From Symbiodinium natans (Eukaryota > Sar > Dinophyceae > Suessiales > Symbiodiniaceae): a DNA stretch of 64,000 nucleotides. Below, in pieces: positions 17,414 through 28,885 of the stretch. The notes below the pieces were generated by a model. That model was not told the DNA's origin, made no database searches, and saw only the letters and a program-made list of their open reading frames with translations. How positions within the stretch are numbered: position 1 is the stretch's first letter; the number at the start of each line of letters is the position of its first letter. The stretch spans positions 2,501 through 66,500 of the forward strand of contig CAJNDS010000553.1 of NCBI GenBank assembly GCA_905221605.1, read 5' to 3'. The position numbers were made by a program, and so were the translations under genes.

Positions 17414-17448
17414 AGAATGCGTCGTTCGATGGCGATGTGCTGGCCGAC
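17414..17448 (+). CDS. exon-like segment, beta-propeller (SFDGDV strand)
   Basis: TACTAG acceptor, 35 bases reading NASFDGDVLAD, then GTGTAG. SFD...V is compatible with the WD/FD strand that follows GAP-type segments, but the segment is very short. Confidence 0.45.
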
Positions 17449-18090
17449 GTGTAGTTGCAGGGTTCTTAAGGGAGGGGTTTATGGCCCTAAACCCTAAACC
17501 CTAAACCCTAACCCTAAACCCTACACCCTAAACCCTAGTTCAAGGGGGGTATGAAACCCAAGGTTCCCTAATACTCCCTACTCCCTAAGGCTTCCTAAGC
17601 TTCCCTAAGGCCCGAGGCCCTTGAACCCCCCTCCCTTAAGAACCTTATGACTAGTAATTGCTTAAGAACCCCTGACAAAATAACAACAAACAGAAAATAT
17701 TCTTCCTTATAAGGGTAACATAGGAATTATGTTTTCTGTATGGGTTCTTAAGCAAATGGTAGAAAATGTAGTGGTGTAGGACAGCGCAAGGTTCGGTTCT
17801 TGACCGCGAGAAACTTGTTTAAGCATTGCTGTTTAGGGTTTTAGGGTTTAGGGCGCAGGGTTTAGGGTTCAGGTCAAGGGATGAAGACTTGTACCCCTAA
17901 GGCTGTACCCTTTGAAGCTTCCCCTTCATGTCCTCCTACTATGGCCCCTGTCTTCTTTTAGGGGGATCCTTCAAAAGGTCCCCCAGAACCCAGGGTATAT
18001 ACAACCTTAATTAAGGGTCCAGGTAGAACCCCTAGATTAGGGTCCTTCTTTCAGGGCAGCACGTAGGCTTTTCCTTGCCTGGTGAGCAAG
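17449..18090. repeat. intronic stretch with repeat R8 copy a
   Basis: CCCTAAA array, a C/T-rich segment, then at 17876-18040 a dispersed repeat (GATGAAGACTTGTACCCCTA...) whose second copy lies at about 29.66 kb. No coding segment recognised. Confidence 0.6.
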
Positions 18091-18159
18091 GTGCTAGCCC
18101 CTGGCGATCCGGGCGACTTTGACGAGACCTTCGTGGAGACTCGATTATTCGGACCTTCC
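18091..18159 (+). CDS. exon-like segment, beta-propeller (VLAPG...DFDE strand)
   Basis: After GAGCAAG the frame reads VLAPGDPGDFDETFVETRLF and then a stop nearby. GPVL...G-x-FD-E is the usual transition between one blade and the next. The 3' splice border is not obvious. Confidence 0.6.
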
Positions 18160-19092
18160 TGACAGCCAATGTTCACCCTACAACCTATAACCCCCAAAAC
18201 CCGTTAAATCTGAAGGGCGTGAGCATGAGCACTTGGAGTAGGTTGAGTGTAGATCATCTCAGCTGTGCCCATAGGGTTTGGCTTTTTTGTTGTTTATCAC
18301 GCGTGAACTTGTATTAATAACAAACCCGTGTGTTACAAGACCCCATTAAAGGACCCATGAGTGAAGAATCCTAGTGAATGAAATGAACGTACCAAGAGCT
18401 CCCATCCAAGACTCGTGAATTGACATCCCACCCATGGGAGTCCTTAACCACCTTCTCCATGTGTCCTTCAATCTCTTGTTCCACAGCCTTGTTCACCCTG
18501 TAAACCACCTATCCCAGCAGTAAGCCCACATGAGTCTTTCTACCAGACAGGAACTCCACAGCCTAAACCCTAAACCCTAGACCCTAAACCCTAAACCCTA
18601 AACCCTAAACTAACCCTAAACCCCAAACCCTAGACCCTAAACGCTCTTGACAAGGAACCCACCCTCGGGACCCCAACATCAGGTTCACGTGTTCTCCACA
18701 CCCGGTATATTAGCATCAGGATGCGTGATTTTCTTTGTACGAACCAAGGAACGTAGTGCTCGCTCTTTCTTCGCTCACACTCTCATTACAGTAAATTGGC
18801 AAGTATTAGTATTTCGGGCCGCATGTGTTTATCTTATTGGGCACTAAACCTACACCACAAACCCTAAACGCCCTAATCCTGAACCCCTAAACCCTAAAAC
18901 CTAAGCCACAAACCCTGAACCCAAAACCAAACCCCAAACGCTAAACCCAAGGACTCCAATACCCCTTAATTCAGGAATCTTCCTCAGATCATAATGAGGT
19001 TCCGAATATGGTTTAAGCTGAGAACCCAAGGCCTAAACCCCCAAACCCCTAAACCCTAAACCTCAAACCCCAAACCAAGGCCTGGCCGCGAG

Positions 19093-19159
19093 TTCTTCCA
19101 CCCTGGGACACGAAGAACGTGCCGGGCATCGTGGAGGGTCAGTGGTATCTTGTCCTCAT
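19093..19159 (+). CDS. exon-like segment, beta-propeller (WDTKNVPG...WYLV strands)
   Basis: GCGAG acceptor, then LPPWDTKNVPGIVEGQWYLV and L, then GTAGGGTTTAGGG, so a telomere-like repeat supplies the donor. WD-x-x-x-V-P-x-I-V-x-G-x-WYL contains both the first and second strands of a blade. CCCTAAA before. Confidence 0.68.
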
Positions 19160-19490
19160 GTAGGGTTTAGGGCTTAGGGTTTAGGGTTTAGGGTTGAGGG
19201 TTTAGGGTTTAGGGTTTAGGGCGTCTCGACGCGCAGCGGCAGAAATGGCGCCCCACACAGACCCAGGTGTGTGGGGGGGGGGAGGGCGGCATGTCACGCG
19301 AAGGCATGTTTTTTCAATGTAGCCCAACAATTTTCATTGGTGCTGGGGTTTCTTTCTCCTCCCTGCTGCGAGCTTTCACAGGCCACCGCCCAAACCATTG
19401 CCTTTTGGGGTTCAGGGCTGCCACCCTAAACCCTCAACCCTAAACCCTAAGCCCTAAACCCTCAATTCCCACCAACTTCAAACCTGCAAG

Positions 19491-19550
19491 CTGGGCGTGG
19501 GCGAGACCGTGCACTTTGAGGCGCAGCGCAGCCCTCAGGGCTGTGGGCCA
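19491..19550 (+). CDS. exon-like segment with GTAAAG donor
   Basis: Exactly 60 bases between TGCAAG and GTAAAG, reading LGVGETVHFEAQRSPQGCGP. The pattern G-x-x-V-x-F-E...G-x-GP resembles the last strands of a cold-shock domain, a fold common in dinoflagellates; that identification is tentative. Confidence 0.5.
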
Positions 19551-20002
19551 GTAAAGGTTCTGGCCTGCCGGGTATAGTTCTGGGTCCAGACGGCCTAAGA
19601 AGGCCCAGTTAGGGTTTATAGGGTTCAGGGTTTAGGGTTTAGCTTGTTTTTACGTGTTTGTATGCTTCTTGGGGGCATAAAAGTCCTGGGTGCGCGCCTC
19701 TCTTGTTGCAGGCTGGAAGGATTTCATGGTTTTGTGCCTCTCTAGTCGGTTTTAGCTGGGGCTTGCGGGTTCGGGGTGGTACAGTTCTTCTTTCGGGGCT
19801 CCTTTTTAGTTAGGCGCCGTACTAGATAGCCCTAAACACTAAACTAGGACCCAAGAAGGGACCCTAGTTTGGAGAGCTTCTCCAATGTAAGCAACTTCCC
19901 ACACGTAAGCATCTTATACTCCCAGATCTATTTGAGGCATGGCCGAGCTCTGAATCGCCACGCATGAAGTTTTACGTTAGGGTTGCGATGGTTTGGGGTG
20001 TA

Positions 20003-20130
20003 CTCGGAGGTTCATGGGTCCTTATAACTTATAACCCCTATTATAAATTTGCTTCTAACCTGCTTAGGGGACTTGGGGGGGCTTATAAAAACAGTTATAG
20101 CTGGGGTTATAAGTGCCCTGAACCTCCAAG
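20003..20130. mobile_element. MITE family 1, copy b
   Basis: CTCGGAGGTTCATGG at the left and CCTGAACCTCCAAG at the right, with a GGGGTTATAAG-type interior that folds on itself. Confidence 0.75.
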
Positions 20131-20289
20131 TAGGGCTTCGGGTTTCGGGTTCCGGGTTCAAGGTTTACGGACTTTTGACTTGCCACAAAACGTCAGCCAT
20201 GCAAGCAGTGATGGGGTCATGAAGAACATCCCCATAAGTCCGTCTGTAGAAATCCAAAAACCACCCAAAGCATTCAACCCTAAGACCTA

Positions 20290-22075
20290 ACCCTTATGAG
20301 GTCACGTGCGAAGTAAACAAAGGGCCCCCAAAATGAGGCATGCCTTCAGAACCATCGTTTGCCACTTGTGTTTTTTTTGCGGGGCGAACCAGTTTAGTGA
20401 TTGAAGGGCAAACGCGTTCTCAGCACACTTCGCATGGGATTTTGTGTTTCGTGTCTGAACTCCCGAAGTTCCGAATAATCACATGAAGCCATGAGAGTCT
20501 GTAGTTGGTGGGTACAGTATGTTGGATAGGATACTGAACGTCCTGAATTCTATTCCGGAGACGAATTAAAAACCCTGGCCTTTCCTCACAGCTAGTCATC
20601 TGCCGAAAACTAGATGTCGCGATCCGTCTCGATCGATTGCTCTGCCCGCCTTTACTCCGCCACTGCCGAAGCAAGACATGCGCCAGGCGGAAGCGTCTTG
20701 CGTGAAGCGAAATGCAGTTCGGCCTTCTGTTGCTTGTAAAGCACGCGTCACATTGCAGCTGACGGAGCACACGCAGGTAGCATTTTTGTGCGGCAGCGAC
20801 GATTGCAACTCCTGGCTTCCACGAACCCCCAGTTGTTGCGATGTCACTTGTTCTTGATGTGAGCTGGCAGGCCGATGTCTCAGGTTTGACTGGTCTACGA
20901 ACGTAACCCTATTCATGAGGCAATAGCTGCATCCGCTTCAAGAATCCACGGCAGTGGGCTTAAGTTGTCCTCGAACGAAATTCTGATCCATTGCCATTAG
21001 TGCTCTACTCAGGAAACGCAGATGTGGCCATGGTTTTGCCAGTGTGTAAGCAAGGCAAAGTGATTTTTGTTGATAAGGTTCGGATGGTTGATGCGCGTGA
21101 GATGTTCAAGAACACCCTCTTAGCCATAGTACATATTCAATTGATTTAAACTGTTATCATCATCACCTCAGGTTTGGCGGATGCACATGCGCAGTTTTCT
21201 GGTTACATAGTCCCACGGCCAGGCCAAGCATGTGCAACTAAATGCTGTCAACGACGCTGATTTACAGAGCTAATGCTGCTGCTGCAAGGTATATGTCATA
21301 CCACACGGCGTCCTTCAAGGAAGGAATCCAGTGGTCTGCAGGAGCTCGGGTTACACAGATTCTGCCAGCTTAATTATATGCTGACACCTCTGCTCTCTAT
21401 CTTGACGCCCCAGCTGGCGCCGGACGGCGTTTTCAAGCATGGGACTTGATTGATAGTAATAGTTGCCAGCGCTTGCAGAATCAGGAGCCGCCTTCAGCAA
21501 CGATGGTATCTCGTGGACGAAGGAAGAGGGGGGGGGAAGAGGAGGGCGTGGTTTTTGCAGTGAGGCGGTAGAGTTTCTCGCGTTCGCCGGAGACGGTCTA
21601 TGTAATGCATGGATGGCCATGTTGTTGCTACGCCATATATGTGCACCTTTTGCGAAAGTTTAGAAACATGTTCAACTTCTCACGCGTGCTCCAAAGTCGC
21701 TGATGTGTAAGACATTGCAAAAGCCCCCAGCTTCGGAAAGACAATGTCTAGCGGTGCGTCTGTGTAGTGATTAATTTGCGTGATGTGGGACTGGGTAGGC
21801 TTGTGAAGGAGGGCCACAAGATTACCATGTCATCGGAAGTTAAGCTGTCGAAAGTTGTTTGAGGTGTTATCGTGCCGCGTTTGTTCCTCAAGTTTTGCGC
21901 AGCCTTACAAAAGAATGAGCGTGGGTTGTGTCAACCTATAAACGCAGAACCCTCAGCACTGGTCCAGATGATTGTCTTTAGCCTTTGCCAGCCTGATGCA
22001 TGGGTTCAAGCTCTTAGTCGCCACATCGGAATAGAATCGCAATTGAGGTCCGCCCCAAACCTTAACGCCTAAACA
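20290..22075. other. array-free island, nothing identified
   Basis: About 1.8 kb without any telomeric array and with more even base composition. Several short open frames on both strands (longest about 116 codons) show no recognisable motif. An AGGAGGG-like purine patch is present near 21.52 kb. Confidence 0.6.
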
Positions 22076-22112
22076 CTACACACTCTAAACCCTAAACCCT
22101 CTCGAAAGTTGA

Positions 22113-22163
22113 GGGCCGACCTGGGGCTGCATCTTGCCACCGGCTGCTGCAGAAAATCCTTCA
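22113..22163 (+). CDS. exon-like segment, unknown
   Basis: Reads RADLGLHLATGCCRKSF and meets GGGTTTAGGG at its right end. CCCTAAA on the left. A second frame (RLLQKIL) is also open. Confidence 0.35.
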
Positions 22164-22289
22164 GGGTTTAGGGTTTAAACCGATATAGAGCTCTGAAGCC
22201 CCAAACCTTAAACCCTTAGGCCCTAAGCCCAAACCCCTAACCCCTAACCCCTAACCCTTAATCCCTAACCCCTAACCCCTAACCGCGAG

Positions 22290-22366
22290 GTTCCCAAACC
22301 GGTCCTGGAAGGGGGTGGCGGTGGAGCCTGGGACGAGAAAGGGGCATCTTGGCCGCGCGGGCCAAG
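22290..22366 (+). CDS. exon-like segment, beta-propeller (PVLEGG..AWDEKG)
   Basis: CGCGAG acceptor, then VPKPVLEGGGGGAWDEKGAS followed by WPRGP, then GTTTAC. PVL...G.G.AWDE is the blade-to-blade transition of GH43-like propellers. CCCCTAA repeats before, TTTAGGG-like after. Confidence 0.68.
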
Positions 22367-22780
22367 GTTTACGATTTAGGGTTGAGGGTTAGGGTTTACA
22401 GTTTAGGGTTTAGGAGCTTTAGGGGGGTGTAGGGTTTTGGGGTGTGGGGTTTCAGGGTTTTTTCTCTGGGTTTTAAGGTTTTAGGGCTTTAGCGCTCAGG
22501 TGTTTAGAATTTCCTTTTTAGAGCTTCAGGCTGTTTTTTTGAGCTTCAGGGTTTAGGGTCTAGGGTGGCCTGCAGAGTGCTCGGGTTTAGGGCGTCAGGC
22601 TGTTGCATATTGCCGCAGTGCTCAGCGCGCTTCAGGTTGGCTTGAGTGAGACTTTGGGTTCAGGGCTTCGGGTTTAGAGGTTTAGGGTTTAGGGTTGTTG
22701 TAGGGTTTCATGGTCGGGCTCCAGGTCTCAGGCGCAGGTTTCTCAGGCGCCCGCAGCACTGTCGAACTGATCGATTGCAG

Positions 22781-22819
22781 AGGCTGAAGTCCGACTGTGC
22801 GACAAGCTCAAGCCAGCCG
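22781..22819 (+). CDS. exon-like segment ending at GTTTAGGG
   Basis: GATTGCAG acceptor, then AEVRLCDKLKPA, then GTTTAGGG as donor. Short and without a motif. Confidence 0.42.
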
Positions 22820-23034
22820 GTTTAGGGTTTCGGGTTCAGGGTTTAGGGTTTAGGATTTAGGGTTTAGGGTTTAGGGTTTAGGGTTTGGAGCCGAGGGCTC
22901 AGGGTTGAGGGTTTAGGGACTTAGGGATTCAGGTTTGAGGTTTAGGGTTCATCATCATGAGTCAAGCTCCCTAATCTGGTATCGAACACCCCACACACCC
23001 TTTGGATCGGGATGCCTAGCAGAAAATCTCAAAA

Positions 23035-23310
23035 AGAAACGTCAAAAAAAAACATCAGAAACAGTCTTAAGATCATGAGAGAGAAAGAGATAGGGGGAAT
23101 ATAAAAAGGAACGGCAGAAAGAGAGAGCGAGAGGGATGCTGAGAGCGAGAAAGAAGGAAAGAAATCAAGAAACAAGGAAAAATAAGGACAGAAAGAAAGA
23201 AAGCAAGAAAGAAGAAGGAGATAGAGAGAGAGAATACCAGGAAACAAAGAAAGAAAGTACGAACAAAATAAAGCAAGAGAGAGGAGAGAGAGAGAGAGAG
23301 TGTCTCCATC
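23035..23310. repeat. GA-rich purine tract 1
   Basis: Imperfect GAAA/GAGA repeats on the + strand. Long open frames on both strands across it are low-complexity artefacts. Confidence 0.9.
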
Positions 23311-23894
23311 TTTTCGTGGCAAGAGTTGGTTTTTGAGGTTTAATAGGAAGACCTCGATTTCATGACATTTCATTACTCAATGTTTAATAGGAAACCGTTT
23401 TCTCTATTTGCGTAGGAAAACCTCTATCTTCCTTGTGTTTTTGAAAGAGGGTTTGTTGGGAGGCAGTTGCAACCGCATAATGGGCCTAATGGGTTTCAAA
23501 AAAAACTTGTGCGGTTACAAAATCAGGCAATGGGTTTCAAAAAGGTTCATATGCTTTGAAGCAAGCGGCAGTTTCTGGAGGCTGAGCTCTTGATCTTGGG
23601 TGCGCTGCAAGCTAGACGGGTGGGAAGAATATCTCGCGTGCCCGCTACATGGATCTCCTGATGCACGCGAGGGCATATATTGCAGTTCGTTGGAGTGAAG
23701 AACCGTCGGGGTCCAGGAAAAATGCGTTACTGAGCATGCTACTCCCTGGTCCAACGCAGCCCCCGGTGTGTTTCAAGGAGCTCGTTTGGGTGGGGAGATG
23801 TCCTCCTCGTTATGCTCTGGACAGACGGGCTGGCAGTCTGCGACTCAGGCGGGATAACTTAGTCAAAACACTTCAATTTCACCAACACAAACAT

Positions 23895-24290
23895 AAAGTT
23901 CAGAGAGAGAACGCGACAAGGGTGACAATAAAGGAGAAACGAAAGAAGGAGAGAGCGAGAGGGAGAGGCAGAGCGAGAAAGAAAGAAATACAGAAAGAAT
24001 GAATGAAAAGAAAGAAGTAATGAGCAAAGAGAGGGAGAGAGAGAGAGAGAGAGAGCGAAAGAGCGAGAGAGAGAGAGAGAGTGAGAGAGAGCGCGCGAGA
24101 AAGAAACCAGGAAAGAAAGGGCGAGAGAGAGAGAGAGAAACCAGGAAAGAAAGAAAGAAATAAATAAACAAGGAGAAAGGGACAGAAATCAAGGAGGACA
24201 TCAAGACATAAGGACGTAGAGAAAGAAAGGTAGAAACCAAGATAGACCGTACGAAAGAGATTTAAAGAAAGAAAGACAGAAGGCAAGTTT
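23895..24290. repeat. GA-rich purine tract 2
   Basis: A second, longer purine tract (GAGAGA and GAAAGAAA) about 0.6 kb after the first. Between them lies sequence with no array and no gene I can support. Confidence 0.9.
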
Positions 24291-24641
24291 AGATACTCTG
24301 CCGCCAGATCGGGGGCTAGAATTAGGGGGGGGGAAGAATCAGGGGGAGGGATTCAGCCGTACAAGCTTGCTTCGAGGCATAACATGAATCTTGTCGAAAC
24401 GCATCCTGGAAGCATTGTGCCTGCACACAGGAGGGGCCTCACTTGAATTGCTCGTTTTAGGGCCGAAACCCTAGACCCCTAGACCCTACGGGTTTAGGGC
24501 CTTAAAGGCTGAGGGGTTTGAGGGTTCAGGATCTCACTGGCCTCCAGACAGCCCCTAAAAGCCACCCCAAACCCTAAACCCTAAACCCTGCTCCCTAAAC
24601 CGCAAACCCTAAACCCTAAACCCTAAACCCATACCCATTAG

Positions 24642-24703
24642 GTTGGCGTGCGTCACCCGGTCCTGCGGCCAGACGGACGCCTGGTCATGGTCTATGAGGC
24701 TGG
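24642..24703 (+). CDS. exon-like segment, beta-propeller (VGVRHPVLRPDGRLVMVYEA)
   Basis: CATTAG acceptor, then the 20 residues in the name, then GTTAAG. Conserved pattern: R-H-P-V-L...DG-x-L-V-M-x-Y-E-x-G, a complete blade strand pair. CCCTAAA before; degenerate TTTAGGG-like repeats after. One of the best supported exons. Confidence 0.72.
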
Positions 24704-25097
24704 GTTAAGAGCTGCACTTGCGGTTTCGGGTTTGCGGTTTGGGGTTTTGAGTTTGGGGTTTCGAGGTCAGGGTTTAGGGTTTATGTAGGTTATCAAGTAA
24801 AAAACTACCAAAAAGAGTTCAGGATTGAGGGTGTAGGGTTTGAAGCAGCACTAAACCCTTAACCACATGAGGGTTTAGGGTTTAGGGATGGGGGTCCTGG
24901 GGCATCGAAACTTTCCCGAAGGAGCTAGTTTATAGGCAGATCCTTTCAAATAGTTACTATTACATAGTTCTACCTACGATTCGATAGAAGCTAAACCCCT
25001 CAACCCTAAACCCTAAACCTCAAACCCTAAACCCTAAACCCTTTACCCTTTACCCTAAACCTTCCCAAACCCTAAACCCCTCAAACCCTCCAACCAG

Positions 25098-25150
25098 GCC
25101 GTGGATTCTGCCATGGACCACGCCATGGGGCTGGCAGATCCTCTGGCTTT
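25098..25150 (+). CDS. exon-like segment, beta-propeller (HAMGLAD strand)
   Basis: AACCAG acceptor, then AVDSAMDHAMGLADPLAF, running into TTTAGGG. H-x-M-GLA-D fits the start of the GLATS strand, next in the cycle after the MVYEAG exon. Confidence 0.55.
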
Positions 25151-26178
25151 TTAGGGTTTAGGGTTTAGGGTTCAGGGTTTTGAGCCCTAAACCCTGACCC
25201 TGAACCCTAAACAAGTGAACTCCTGTGTTCTCCCGAACCCTTTAACTATATGTAGAGCTTAGAGTTTAGTTCAGGGTTTAGGGTTAGGGTTCAGGGTTTA
25301 GGGCTTAAGGCTTTAGGGATCTTCCTTGGGGGTTTAGGGTTTCGGGGTTAAGGGTTCCGGGTGTGGTTGTAGGGTTTGGGGGAGCGACAGGGGAGTCTTC
25401 AGATACATCCCCGTAGTTCTGATGCCCTCAAGCCCAAACCCTAAACACTAAACCCTACCCTAAACCCGAAACCCTAAACTCTAAACCCTAACACTAAACC
25501 CCAAACCCTAATCCCCTTAAGCCCGGTATGCCTACCCTTTTGGTTTCGGGTTTGGGGCTTACCGTTTGGGTCGTTTACAGTCTTTTTTGGTTTTTGTCTT
25601 TAGGGTTTTTTGGGGTAGTTGATTTGTTGTAGGGTTTTGGCAGAAACCTAAGTCTTAGGGCTTAGAGCTCAGGATTGAGCATCTCAAGTCCAAGCATTCA
25701 CTAGTCAACCAGCCCTTCAAGTGATTTTGAAATACCCACACACCCATTGGATCCAACAACGGTACTTTGTGGTTCTTTACTGTAACCTTAGATCCTTAGC
25801 CTGGTTGGGTGTATTGGGTTTCTTAATAAGGCAGCTAATTTTGTTAACGACCCTCCTAAGTGCAGCCAAGGGTATGAGAAAGAGAGAGGGGGAGTGTTTT
25901 TTCTTCACATCTTAAGCCAGCCTTCCTTTCAACCCACGGATAATTTGGTGTAATGCCCCATGAAACTTGGGAATTCCCGATCAATTTGGGTGATGCCCGG
26001 CAGTTTTTGGGTAATGCCCGGTGGATGTGGGTAATGCCCGATCATTTTTGGGCAATGCCTGCTAGGACCTTCATTTAAATATTTATGTGACAGAGAGGTT
26101 TAGAGTTTAGGGTTTAGGGTTTAGGGTTTAGGGTTTAGGGCAAAGGTGGGGGGGGGGGGCCTTCGGATGGTGGTTGGG

Positions 26179-26226
26179 GGCAATCCCTATGTGCGTTATG
26201 GTGTTTTCGTCTTGGCCTCCGAGAGG
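26179..26226 (+). CDS. exon-like segment ending at GTTTAGGG
   Basis: Reads GNPYVRYGVFVLASER, then GTTTAGGG. Left border unclear (G-rich tract). Strongly protein-like, no motif. Confidence 0.45.
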
Positions 26227-26336
26227 GTTTAGGGTTTAGGGTTTAAGGTTTAGGGTTCAGGGTTTAGGGTTCAGGGTTCAGGGTTTAGGGTTTATAGGGT
26301 TTAGGTTTAGGGTTTAGACCCCAACTCCCCAAACAG

Positions 26337-26370
26337 CAAGGAGAGCTCCGATGGCATCACCTGGACGAAG
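26337..26370 (+). CDS. exon-like segment, beta-propeller (SSDGITWTK strand)
   Basis: AACAG acceptor, 34 bases reading KESSDGITWTK, then GTGCGA. S-x-DG-I-x-W is the second half of the GLATS.DG..W strand, following HAMGLAD in order. Exon size is at the low limit for splicing. Confidence 0.55.
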
Positions 26371-26446
26371 GTGCGACAATAGGGTTGCGGGTTTAGGGTT
26401 TAGGGTTTAGGGTTTAGGGTTTAGGGTTTAGTGTTTAGGGTTTAGA

Positions 26447-26572
26447 TATACGAGGAGCCAGAGTAGGCCTTTATTTCCTTTTTCTTCAGGGTTTAGGTTC
26501 GCTTGTGAGCCCCCTTGAAACCAAAAAGGGCACCCTTTTCATTCCTAGGTTAATCCTGGGTCTAGCATTCCT
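26447..26572. repeat. dispersed repeat R9, copy a
   Basis: Shares CCTTGAAACCAAAAAGGGCA and a following TTCCTAGGTTA...CTGGGTCTAG with copies near 29985-30100, 33541-33655 and 41497-41605. Confidence 0.65.
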
Positions 26573-26790
26573 ACGGCCTAAACCCCGAAACCTGAAACCC
26601 TATGATGGTAGATACATAGATCGTCTAGGGAACCTAGTTCATAGGTTGCCTGCTCAGTGCTCCTTAGTAGGGAACTTAGGTTCCAGGGTTTAAGGTTTAG
26701 TGTTTGCAGCTGAGGGCTCAAAACTTCCCAAGGGGTTCCACAGGGGAAGACAAGGATTTAGGGCTTAGGGTTTAGGGTTTAGGGATGTAC

Positions 26791-26859
26791 CTATTTCTTG
26801 CTCCCTCCGAGGGCCTGTTCGACTTCTTGGAACCCCCCGAACACACAGGGACCAAAAGG
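26791..26859 (+). CDS. exon-like segment with GTGATG donor
   Basis: Reads LFLAPSEGLFDFLEPPEHTG and TKR, then GTGATG. Acceptor not clear. Aromatic and acidic, no domain recognised. Confidence 0.48.
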
Positions 26860-27394
26860 GTGATGCGGCGTTTACGGGTTTAGGGTTTAGGGTTTAGGGT
26901 TTAGGAAGACTCTGGGCTCAGGGAGAAAGGCTGCAAAACATGCGCTTGTTCCCGTTTGTTAGGCATCAAGGCCCTTGAATGAATCTGAACCGGCCTGCCC
27001 TTATGTCCAAGGTTCCATATGGGCACTTCCCAAAATAAGGGGGTGCTCCTCATGCCCACAAATGCGTAAAACTTTTGAGAACTAATGGGTACACCCATGC
27101 TCGGATAAAGCCGAAACCCTAAACCCTAAGCCCCCGTCTGTTAACCTAGAAACCTAGGAAAAGGGCCGCCGTAGATGGGGCTGGCTCACCCCCAATATAG
27201 ACCCCCAAATAGTAGGCCTCCCTTTCTTTAAAAGGACCCCAAACAGGTACCCTAAACCCTGCACCCTACAGCCTACACCCTACACCTCAAACCCTAAACC
27301 CTAAACCCTAAACCCTAAACCCTAAACCCTAAACCCTAAACCCTAAACCCTAAACCCTAAACCCTAAACCCTCCCAAACGCCCTGAAGGTCCAG

Positions 27395-27433
27395 TTTCCC
27401 GAGGCGGAGCGAGGCGGGCCAATCCTCAAGAAG
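27395..27433 (+). CDS. exon-like segment, beta-propeller (GGPILKK strand)
   Basis: GTCCAG acceptor, then FPEAERGGPILKK, then GCAGGG. GGP-I-L is the GPVL strand, next in the cycle after DGITW. CCCTAAA before, TTTAGGG-like after. Confidence 0.55.
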
Positions 27434-27680
27434 GCAGGGTTGAGGTTTAGGGTTTCGGGTTTCGGGTCTTCGGGAACTCCCGAACACCCCGTTTAGGGTT
27501 TGGGGTTTAGGGTTTTAGGGTTTAGGGTTTGGGGTTTAGGGTTTTAGGGTTTAGGGTTTGGGGTTTAGGGTTTTAGGGTTTAGGGTTTAGGGCTGGGGGT
27601 AACCCTGAACCCTCAGTTCCCAGTCTATCCCAGTCTCAAGCTCGGTTGCGTGGCGTTGCCCTTGGGTTCAGTGTCTCCAG

Positions 27681-27726
27681 GCATCGGCATGCGGGCTTCA
27701 CTCAGAAAAGCCTCCAACCTCTCGGC
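27681..27726 (+). CDS. exon-like segment with GTTTGG donor
   Basis: CTCCAG acceptor, then IGMRASLRKASNLS, then GTTTGG from a variant heptamer. No motif. Confidence 0.4.
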
Positions 27727-28082
27727 GTTTGGGGGATAGGGCTTTGTGTCTTCAGGGCTTTGGGGTGAGGGCTTAGGGGTTTGGCGTTTAGGGTTTAGGG
27801 TTTGGGGCTTGGGGTTGAGCCAGCATACTGCTTCAGGCTTAGTTTGGTATTGGGCTTCTCAGCTCGGCTAGATAGGCTGCACGGCAGCATTGAAAAGGAA
27901 CCTTCGGGCTGGTTGGGCCAAAGATGGGCTGAGCTATTGTATTTCCGGGTTTAGGGTTTAGGGTTTAGGGTTTAGGGTTCAGGGTTCAGGGTTTAGGGTT
28001 TTGGGTTTTGGGTTTCGGGGCATTCAACTTCGGAAGCCTCCGAAGACCTGACCTCCTGAATCACCGGCCACTCCGCACGAAG

Positions 28083-28133
28083 GGGGCAGCCGACGCGTGG
28101 GACAGCCGTGTCGTTGGCACACCGCCCCTGGGC
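28083..28133 (+). CDS. exon-like segment, beta-propeller (AWDSRVVGTP strand)
   Basis: ACGAAG acceptor, then GAADAWDSRVVGTPPLG. WD-S-x-V-V-G-T-P is the diagnostic first strand of a blade, here following the GGPILKK exon as expected. Confidence 0.68.
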
Positions 28134-28319
28134 TAGAGTAGCCCTAAACCCTAAACCCTAAACCCTAAACCCTAAACCCTAAATTTAAGCCCTAAACCCT
28201 AAACCCTAAACCCATGAGTCCCAAATACCTGACCCCCCAAACCCTGAACCCTAAAAGGCTTAAACCCCGAACCCTAGTAAGGCTGAAGGCATTCCCTACT
28301 TGCGAAAGGTTCAGAACTT

Positions 28320-28440
28320 ACGGCTTAGGGCTTAGGGCTTAGGGCTTTAGGGCTTTAGGGCTTTAGGGCTTTAGGGCTTTAGGGCTTTAGGGCTTTAGGG
28401 TTTGGGGCTTTGGGGCTTTAGGGCTTTAGGGTTTAGGGTT
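28320..28440. repeat. GGGCTTTA octamer array
   Basis: About nine GGGCTTTA units framed by GGGCTTA and TTTAGGG units, showing stepwise change from the canonical heptamer. Confidence 0.88.
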
Positions 28441-28629
28441 TAGGGTTTAGGGCTTAGGGTTTAGGGTTTGGGGTTCCGGTTCAGGACTTAGGTCTCCTCT
28501 TCCTATAACTCCAGGGTTTGCAGGCTTTAAGCATTTAAGTTTCCCTGCAAGCCCTCAGTTTTAAGGCCCACAGGGGTTGAGGGTTTAGGGTTCAGGGTTT
28601 AGGGTTTAGGGATTTAGGGTTGCACTCAG

Positions 28630-28687
28630 GTACGTTGTGCCTCCCGTGGGGCCTGAAGATCCCTGGAGGCTTTACTACGTCGGCGAG
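28630..28687 (+). CDS. exon-like segment, beta-propeller (DPWRLYYVGEA strand)
   Basis: ACTCAG acceptor, then YVVPPVGPEDPWRLYYVGEA; GCTGGG follows as a possible GC donor. W-R-L-YY-x-G is the second strand and follows directly on the AWDSRVVGTP exon, so the two probably are neighbours in the mRNA. Confidence 0.68.
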
Positions 28688-28885
28688 GCTGGGGCACTTG
28701 CGTGTCGGTTCGGCAGTTTAGGGTTTAGGGTTTGGGGTTTAGGGTTTAGGATTTAGGGTTTAGGGTTTAGGGTTTAGGCTAAACCCTCAACCCTAAACTC
28801 GATACCCTAAACCTTGGCCTGGTAACCTCACCAAAAAGGTTCCAGGACTCACAGAAAGCCGAAACCCTAAACCCCAAACCCCAAA

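Noticed and set aside
23029-24286. Leu/Ser/Phe-rich ORFs suggesting membrane proteins
   Set aside because: Antisense translation of GA-rich tracts; no real sequence complexity.
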